A stretch of DNA of 51,119 nt from Kluyvera georgiana ATCC 51603 (lineage in GTDB: Bacteria; Pseudomonadota; Gammaproteobacteria; Enterobacterales; Enterobacteriaceae), in assembly GCF_001654985.1 (NCBI RefSeq), contig NZ_LXEU01000029.1:1-51119 (forward strand), written 5' to 3'. This document shows positions 45,539 to 51,119 of the stretch, piece by piece. The notes under the pieces are model-generated. The model saw only the letters and a list, made by a program, of their open reading frames with translations, did not search any database and was not told the origin of the DNA. Each line of letters opens with the position of its first letter. Positions within the stretch are counted from its first letter, which is position 1. The position numbers and the translations under genes were made by a program.

Positions 45539-46282
45539 TCAGGACTGAGTGCTTTTGCCGTTGGCGGCAATGATTTTCGCGACTTTATCAGCCTGCGCCG
45601 TCATCTGCATTTCGCGGTAGGCGTTTTCCATCTTCGGTAGAGCGTCGCGAGTTGCCTGAGTATCCGGGAAGTTACGCATCATGTTTTCGACGCGGTTTAC
45701 GACGGCTACCCACGCGCCGCGCGCGGTGTAGTAATCAACAACGGAAAGTTCATACTTCGCCAGACGGTCTTTCAGGAAGATAAGACGTTTGTTGGCGTCG
45801 GTGACGTATTGACTGTTCGGGTAGCCGCGCACCAGCTTCGAGAAGTCGTTAAATGCGTCACGGGCGTGCTGCGGATCGCGGTCTGAACGGTCGACGCCAA
45901 AGAAGCCCTGCAGCGCGCTATCGTCCAGCGCCATGTTGGTTAAGCCGCGCATGTACATCACGTAGTCGATGTTCGGGTGCGTCGGGTTCAGACGAATGAA
46001 ACGGTCAATCGCGGCCTGAGCCAGCGGCAGATCGGCATTTTTGTAATATGCGTAGATCAGATCCAGCTGTACCTGTTGAGAATATGGCCCGAACGGATAG
46101 CGGTTATCCAACGCTTCCAGTTGCGTTATTGCCTGTTTCCAGTTACCGTCCTGCAGCTTTTGCTGAGCAGTTGCGTAGATTTCATTAGGCGGATTATCAG
46201 GAACCTCTTCCTTTGAACCAGAGCACCCCGCCAAAGCCAGGCTCAACGTGGCCGCTGCCACCAGATATTTCATGCGCGTCAT
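45539..46282 (-). CDS. bamD: Outer membrane assembly lipoprotein BamD
   Basis: The 247-residue precursor has a lipoprotein signal ending LALAGC ([20 protein letters not shown]) and five TPR motifs ([20 protein letters not shown] onward). It is the essential lipoprotein of the BAM complex that binds BamA. I chose ATG 46282 (MTRMKYL) on family evidence; the frame extends 14 codons upstream. It is divergent from rluD. Confidence 0.97.
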   Translation of the reverse strand: MTRMKYLVAAATLSLALAGCSGSKEEVPDNPPNEIYATAQQKLQDGNWKQAITQLEALDNRYPFGPYSQQVQLDLIYAYYKNADLPLAQAAIDRFIRLNPTHPNIDYVMYMRGLTNMALDDSALQGFFGVDRSDRDPQHARDAFNDFSKLVRGYPNSQYVTDANKRLIFLKDRLAKYELSVVDYYTARGAWVAVVNRVENMMRNFPDTQATRDALPKMENAYREMQMTAQADKVAKIIAANGKSTQS

Positions 46283-46414
46283 GACGTTTTGACTTTCCTC
46301 AAAATGTTTATACGGGATATTCACAGTTCCTGTTCCCGATTAAGACCAGCTACAATAGCACACTATATTAAACGGCGAAGCCGTAAAAACCCAACGTTAA
46401 CGAAGAAGCTGTAT

Positions 46415-47395
46415 ATGGCACAACGAGTACAACTCACCGCAACGGTGTCCGAGTCACAACTCGGTCAACGCTTAGATCAGGCTTTGGCCGAAATGTTCCC
46501 TGATTATTCGCGATCGCGCATAAAAGAGTGGATCCTCGACCAGCGCGTTCAGGTCAATGGCAAAGTTTCAGACAAGCCGAAAGAAAAAGTCATGGGTGGC
46601 GAGTCCGTCGCTATCGATGCTGAAATCGACGAAGAGATCCGCTTTGAAGCGCAGGATATCCCACTCGATATTGTATATGAAGATGATGATATCCTCGTCA
46701 TCAATAAGCCGCGCGACCTGGTCGTTCACCCGGGTGCCGGTAACCCGGATGGTACGGTGCTGAATGCGCTGCTGCATTACTATCCGCCGATTGCCGATGT
46801 GCCGCGTGCGGGCATCGTCCACCGTCTGGATAAAGACACCACCGGTTTAATGGTGGTGGCCAAAACCGTTCCGGCGCAGACACGTCTGGTGGAATCGCTG
46901 CAGCTGCGCGAGATTACCCGCGAGTATGAGGCGGTGGCGATTGGTCACATGACTGCGGGCGGTACCGTTGAGGAACCGATTAGCCGTCACCCAACCAAAC
47001 GTACGCACATGGCGGTTCACCCGATGGGGAAACCGGCGGTAACGCACTATCGTATTATGGAACACTTCCGTGTGCACACGCGTCTGCGGCTGCGTCTGGA
47101 AACCGGGCGTACGCACCAGATCCGCGTGCACATGGCGCACATCACCCATCCGCTGGTGGGCGATCAGGTCTATGGTGGCCGTCCGCGTCCGCCAAAAGGC
47201 GCGTCGGATGAGTTCATTTCCGTACTGCGTAAATTTGATCGCCAGGCGCTGCATGCGACTATGCTTCGTCTCTATCACCCCATTTCGGGGATTGAAATGG
47301 AATGGCATGCGCCTATCCCGCAGGATATGGTCGATTTGATCGCCGTGATGCGTGCCGACTTTGAAGAACATAAGGATGACGTAGACTGGTTATGA
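46415..47395 (+). CDS. rluD: 23S rRNA pseudouridine synthase D
   Basis: The 326-residue protein has an S4 RNA-binding domain (about 18-75) and the RluA-family catalytic motif HRLDKDTTGLMVVAK containing the nucleophilic Asp139, plus LETGRTHQIRVHMAHITHPLVGD. It makes pseudouridines 1911, 1915 and 1917 in helix 69. ATG 46415 (MAQRVQLTATV) gives the E. coli length. It overlaps pgeF by ATGA. Confidence 0.97.
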   Translation: MAQRVQLTATVSESQLGQRLDQALAEMFPDYSRSRIKEWILDQRVQVNGKVSDKPKEKVMGGESVAIDAEIDEEIRFEAQDIPLDIVYEDDDILVINKPRDLVVHPGAGNPDGTVLNALLHYYPPIADVPRAGIVHRLDKDTTGLMVVAKTVPAQTRLVESLQLREITREYEAVAIGHMTAGGTVEEPISRHPTKRTHMAVHPMGKPAVTHYRIMEHFRVHTRLRLRLETGRTHQIRVHMAHITHPLVGDQVYGGRPRPPKGASDEFISVLRKFDRQALHATMLRLYHPISGIEMEWHAPIPQDMVDLIAVMRADFEEHKDDVDWL

Positions 47396-48123
47396 CCAAA
47401 ATCATTGTCCCGGAATGGCCGCTGCCGCAAGGCGTGGCCGCCTGTAGTTCAACGCGCGTCGGTGGCGTCAGTGAAGGCGCGTGGGATTCCCTGAATCTCG
47501 GCGCTCACTGTGGCGATAATCTCGAACACGTTGAGGAGAACCGCAAGCGTATGTTCGCGGCGGGCCAACTGCCGTCGAAACCGGTGTGGCTGGAGCAGGT
47601 GCACGGTAAAGATGTGCTGCACCTGACCGGCGAGCCTTATGCTTCGAAACGTGCGGATGCCTCTTACAGTAATACGCCCGGGACGGTGTGCGCGGTGATG
47701 ACGGCGGACTGCCTTCCGGTTCTGTTTTGCAATAAAGCAGGAACGGAAGTGGCCGCGGCACATGCGGGCTGGCGCGGTTTATGCGACGGCGTGCTGGAAG
47801 AGACCGTTGCCTGCTTCAAAGACCGTCCCGAAAATATTCTTGCCTGGTTTGGCCCGGCGATTGGTCCGCAGGCTTTTGAAGTCGGCCCGGAAGTACGTGA
47901 AGCGTTTATGGCCAAAGACGCCAACGCGGTTAGGGCATTTCGTCCTGTTGGCGAAAAATATTACGCAGATATCTACCTTTTGGCGCGTCAGCGTTTAGGG
48001 AATATTGGCGTAACCGCCATCTTTGGCGGCGACCGCTGTACATTCAGCGAAAAGGATGATTTTTTCTCCTATCGCCGCGACCGTATTACGGGTCGTATGG
48101 CAAGTTTTATCTGGCTGATATAA
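47392..48123 (+). CDS. pgeF: Peptidoglycan editing factor PgeF (YfiH, laccase-domain)
   Basis: The 243-residue protein belongs to the multi-copper polyphenol oxidoreductase-like family (PF02578), with LEQVHGKDVL, VMTADCLPVLF and AAHAGWRGL carrying the metal-site His and Cys residues. The E. coli protein removes non-canonical L-Ser from peptidoglycan precursors. Its start overlaps the rluD stop by 4 nt, so the pair is translationally coupled. Confidence 0.95.
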   Translation: MTKIIVPEWPLPQGVAACSSTRVGGVSEGAWDSLNLGAHCGDNLEHVEENRKRMFAAGQLPSKPVWLEQVHGKDVLHLTGEPYASKRADASYSNTPGTVCAVMTADCLPVLFCNKAGTEVAAAHAGWRGLCDGVLEETVACFKDRPENILAWFGPAIGPQAFEVGPEVREAFMAKDANAVRAFRPVGEKYYADIYLLARQRLGNIGVTAIFGGDRCTFSEKDDFFSYRRDRITGRMASFIWLI

Positions 48124-48185
48124 CCTATAGAATCAAGACGATCCAGAAGGCAGACATTTTTTTCTCATAGACCAGGTCATTTAAC

Positions 48186-48214
48186 CTTGAATAATTGAGG
48201 GATGACCTCATTTA
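48186..48214 (+). promoter_or_regulatory. Sigma-32 heat-shock promoter of clpB
   Basis: CTTGAAT (48186-48192), a 13-bp spacer and CCTCATTTA (48206-48214) fit the sigma-32 consensus, 40 bp before the clpB start. Confidence 0.82.
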
Positions 48215-48253
48215 ATCTCCTGTAGCAAAATTGACCTATATATGGGAGGAGTC

Positions 48254-50827
48254 ATGCGTCTGGATCGTCTTACCAATAAATTCCAGCTAGCTCTTGCCGA
48301 TGCTCAGTCGCTCGCACTGGGGCACGACAACCAATTTATCGAACCTCTTCATTTAATGAGCGCCTTGCTGAATCAGGAAGGGGGCTCGGTACGTCCTTTA
48401 TTAACGTCCGCGGGCATTAATGCCGGCCAGTTACGTACGGCTATCGATCAGGCGCTAAGCCGTTTACCTCAGGTGGAAGGCACCGGGGGAGACGTGCAGC
48501 CGTCTCAGGATCTGATGCGCGTGCTGAATCTGTGCGACAAGCTGGCGCAAAAACGCGGCGATAACTTTATTTCGTCGGAACTGTTCGTTCTGGCGGCGCT
48601 TGAGTCTCGTGGCACTCTGACCGACCTGCTGAAAACCGCAGGTGCAACTACCGCCAATATCACTCAGGCAATTGAACAGATGCGCGGAGGTGAAAGCGTG
48701 AATGACCAGGGTGCCGAGGACCAACGTCAGGCATTGAAAAAATACACCGTCGATCTGACTGAACGCGCCGAGCAGGGCAAGCTCGACCCGGTGATCGGCC
48801 GTGATGAAGAAATTCGCCGTACCATTCAGGTACTGCAACGTCGTACCAAAAACAACCCCGTCTTGATCGGTGAGCCGGGTGTGGGTAAAACCGCCATTGT
48901 TGAAGGGCTGGCGCAACGTATTATCAACGGTGAAGTGCCGGAAGGCTTGAAAGGCCGCCGCGTGCTGGCGTTGGATATGGGGGCGCTGGTGGCCGGGGCT
49001 AAATACCGCGGTGAGTTTGAAGAGCGTCTGAAAGGCGTGCTGAACGACCTGGCGAAACAGGAAGGCAACGTCATCCTGTTTATCGACGAGCTGCACACCA
49101 TGGTGGGCGCGGGTAAAGCCGACGGCGCGATGGATGCCGGTAACATGCTGAAACCGGCGCTGGCGCGCGGGGAACTGCACTGCGTCGGTGCGACCACGCT
49201 GGATGAATATCGTCAGTACATCGAAAAAGATGCGGCGCTGGAACGTCGCTTCCAGAAAGTGTTCGTGGCAGAGCCATCGGTGGAAGACACTATTGCGATT
49301 TTGCGCGGTCTGAAAGAGCGTTATGAACTGCATCACCATGTGCAGATCACCGACCCGGCGATTGTCGCGGCGGCGACGCTGTCTCACCGCTATATTGCTG
49401 ACCGCCAGTTGCCGGATAAAGCCATCGACCTTATCGATGAAGCTGCCTCCAGCATTCGTATGCAGATCGACTCGAAGCCGGAAGAGCTCGACCGTCTCGA
49501 TCGCCGTATCATTCAGTTGAAGCTGGAACAGCAGGCGCTGATGAAAGAGTCTGACGAGGCGAGTAAGAAACGTCTCGACATGCTGAATGACGAGCTGAGC
49601 GATAAAGAGCGTCAGTATTCTGAGTTAGAAGAAGAGTGGAAAGCGGAGAAAGCGTCGCTCTCTGGTACGCAAACTATTAAAGCGGAGCTGGAGCAGGCGA
49701 AAATCGCCATTGAACAGGCGCGTCGTGTCGGTGACCTGGCGCGGATGTCTGAGCTGCAGTACGGCAAAATTCCGGAACTGGAAAAACAGTTGGAAGCGGC
49801 GACCCAGTCCGAAGGTAAAACCATGCGCCTGTTACGTAATAAAGTGACGGATGCGGAGATTGCCGAAGTGCTGGCGCGCTGGACAGGTATTCCGGTGGCC
49901 CGCATGCTGGAAGGTGAGCGAGAGAAACTGTTGCGCATGGAACAGGATCTGCATAGCCGCGTGATTGGCCAGAACGAAGCGGTCGAAGCGGTATCGAACG
50001 CGATTCGCCGTAGCCGTGCCGGGCTGTCTGACCCGAACCGTCCGATTGGTTCATTCCTGTTCCTGGGGCCAACCGGGGTAGGTAAAACCGAACTGTGTAA
50101 AGCGCTGGCGAACTTTATGTTCGACAGCGATGACGCGATGGTGCGTATCGACATGTCCGAGTTTATGGAAAAACACTCCGTGTCTCGTCTCGTGGGTGCG
50201 CCTCCGGGATATGTCGGTTATGAAGAGGGCGGCTATCTGACAGAAGCGGTGCGTCGTCGCCCTTACTCGGTCATCCTGCTGGATGAAGTCGAGAAAGCGC
50301 ATCCGGATGTGTTCAACATTCTGCTGCAGGTTCTGGACGACGGTCGTCTGACCGACGGGCAGGGGAGAACGGTCGACTTCCGTAACACGGTGGTCATCAT
50401 GACCTCTAACCTCGGTTCTGACCTGATTCAGGAACGCTTCGGTGAACTGGACTACGGGCATATGAAAGATCTGGTACTGGGCGTGGTCAGCCACAGCTTC
50501 CGTCCAGAGTTCATCAACCGTATTGATGAAGTGGTTGTTTTCCATCCGTTAGGTGAAAAACACATTGCGTCGATTGCGCAGATTCAGCTGCAGCGTTTGT
50601 ACAAACGTCTGGAAGAACGTGGCTATGAAACACAGATCTCCGACGAGGCTTTGCAACTGCTGAGTAAGAATGGTTACGATCCGGTGTATGGTGCGCGCCC
50701 ACTGAAACGTGCTATCCAGCAGCAGATCGAGAACCCGCTGGCACAGCAAATCTTGTCTGGCGAGTTGTTGCCGGGTAAAACCATCCGGCTGGAAGTGAAA
50801 GACGACCAGATTGTGGCAGTGCAGTAA
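48254..50827 (+). CDS. clpB: ATP-dependent disaggregase ClpB
   Basis: The 857-residue protein has the Clp N-domain (1-145), AAA1 with GEPGVGKT (about 206-213), a coiled-coil middle domain (about 410-520, [19 protein letters not shown]), AAA2 with GPTGVGKT (about 605-612) and a small C-terminal domain. With DnaK/GrpE it dissolves heat-denatured aggregates. I chose ATG 48254 ([11 protein letters not shown]) for the E. coli length; an ATG four codons upstream lacks family support. An internal GTG near codon 149 (GESVND) corresponds to the known ClpB-beta start. Confidence 0.97.
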   Translation: MRLDRLTNKFQLALADAQSLALGHDNQFIEPLHLMSALLNQEGGSVRPLLTSAGINAGQLRTAIDQALSRLPQVEGTGGDVQPSQDLMRVLNLCDKLAQKRGDNFISSELFVLAALESRGTLTDLLKTAGATTANITQAIEQMRGGESVNDQGAEDQRQALKKYTVDLTERAEQGKLDPVIGRDEEIRRTIQVLQRRTKNNPVLIGEPGVGKTAIVEGLAQRIINGEVPEGLKGRRVLALDMGALVAGAKYRGEFEERLKGVLNDLAKQEGNVILFIDELHTMVGAGKADGAMDAGNMLKPALARGELHCVGATTLDEYRQYIEKDAALERRFQKVFVAEPSVEDTIAILRGLKERYELHHHVQITDPAIVAAATLSHRYIADRQLPDKAIDLIDEAASSIRMQIDSKPEELDRLDRRIIQLKLEQQALMKESDEASKKRLDMLNDELSDKERQYSELEEEWKAEKASLSGTQTIKAELEQAKIAIEQARRVGDLARMSELQYGKIPELEKQLEAATQSEGKTMRLLRNKVTDAEIAEVLARWTGIPVARMLEGEREKLLRMEQDLHSRVIGQNEAVEAVSNAIRRSRAGLSDPNRPIGSFLFLGPTGVGKTELCKALANFMFDSDDAMVRIDMSEFMEKHSVSRLVGAPPGYVGYEEGGYLTEAVRRRPYSVILLDEVEKAHPDVFNILLQVLDDGRLTDGQGRTVDFRNTVVIMTSNLGSDLIQERFGELDYGHMKDLVLGVVSHSFRPEFINRIDEVVVFHPLGEKHIASIAQIQLQRLYKRLEERGYETQISDEALQLLSKNGYDPVYGARPLKRAIQQQIENPLAQQILSGELLPGKTIRLEVKDDQIVAVQ

Positions 50828-50841
50828 GTCACAAAAAGAAG

Positions 50842-50871
50842 AAAACGAGCCCTACGGGGCTCGTTTTTGTT
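50842..50871 (+). terminator. clpB terminator
   Basis: AAAACGAGCCC (50842-50852) pairs with GGGCTCGTTTT (50857-50867), continuing into a T-rich tract. Confidence 0.88.
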
Positions 50872-50940
50872 TAAAAACCAGGCGAAAATAAGATGGTTGG
50901 ATGAAAAACAGGCGAACGAAAAGTTTTTTCTATTTTATGC

Positions 50941-50968
50941 TTGCGGCTTCTCATTTTCTCCCTATAAT
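50941..50968 (+). promoter_or_regulatory. rRNA operon promoter P1
   Basis: TTGCGG (50941-50946), 16-bp spacer and TATAAT (50963-50968), followed by a GC-rich discriminator GCGCC. The AT-rich stretch just upstream (50918-50938) fits an UP element. In E. coli rrnG lies here, after clpB. Confidence 0.85.
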
Positions 50969-51059
50969 GCGCCTCCACTGACACGGAACAACGGCAAACA
51001 AGCCGCCGGGTTAGCGAGGTTCTCTTGAGAATCTCGGCGAAGAAAGCGAAAATAAAAGC

Positions 51060-51087
51060 TTGACTTCGTAGTTGGGTGGCGTATTAT
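51060..51087 (+). promoter_or_regulatory. rRNA operon promoter P2
   Basis: TTGACT (51060-51065), 16-bp spacer and TATTAT (51082-51087), followed by GCACACCCCGCGCC. The 16S gene itself begins beyond the right edge of the window. Confidence 0.85.
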
Positions 51088-51119
51088 GCACACCCCGCGC
51101 CGCTGAGAAAAAGCGAAGC

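Overview
The window is a piece of an Enterobacteriaceae (E. coli/Salmonella/Enterobacter/Klebsiella-like) chromosome. The core genes match E. coli K-12 products in length and order (smpB, ratAB, bamE, recN, nadK, grpE, yfjD, ypjD, ffh-rpsP-rimM-trmD-rplS, aroF-tyrA, pheA, raiA, bamD, rluD-pgeF, clpB, then an rrn operon promoter), and the tmRNA carries the ANDENYALAA tag. The genus cannot be fixed from sequence inspection alone.

Bases 1 to about 9.8 kb are an AT-rich genomic island inserted at the 3' end of ssrA; its left end lies outside the window. From left to right it holds a truncated MobA/MobL relaxase, a hairpin-rich non-coding stretch that looks like an oriT/regulatory region, a small TraD/MobC-like gene, a tightly coupled three-gene operon SIR2-HerA-KTSC (a NAD-depleting anti-phage system with an extra small gene), a putative graspetide (omega-ester RiPP) cluster made of an ATP-grasp maturase, a three-helix membrane protein and a precursor with five perfect-period 18-residue core repeats, the decayed C-terminus of an older P4-type integrase, and an intact P4-type integrase next to ssrA.

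From 10.7 to 27.0 kb, between ssrA and smpB, lies a type I secretion locus: a 3868-residue BapA-like adhesin with about 34 Ig-like repeats, followed by its TolC-like outer membrane factor, ABC transporter and membrane-fusion protein. The same location and order are known for bapABCD of Salmonella.

From 27.1 kb to the right edge the window is core genome: trans-translation (smpB), the ratAB pair, BAM lipoproteins (bamE, bamD), SOS repair (recN with LexA boxes), NAD kinase, heat-shock genes with sigma-32 promoters (grpE, clpB), the SRP/ribosome operon, and aromatic amino acid synthesis with TyrR boxes upstream of aroF and a Phe-rich leader/attenuator upstream of pheA. Local departures from the E. 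coli layout are a DUF2946-PepSY membrane gene pair between rplS and aroF, where E. coli has yfiRNB, and an SMP-30/gluconolactonase gene wedged between tyrA and pheA.

The most interesting part is the island: the graspetide cluster and the SIR2-HerA-KTSC operon lie head to tail on the same strand 104 bp apart, which raises the possibility of a peptide-linked defence or competition module.
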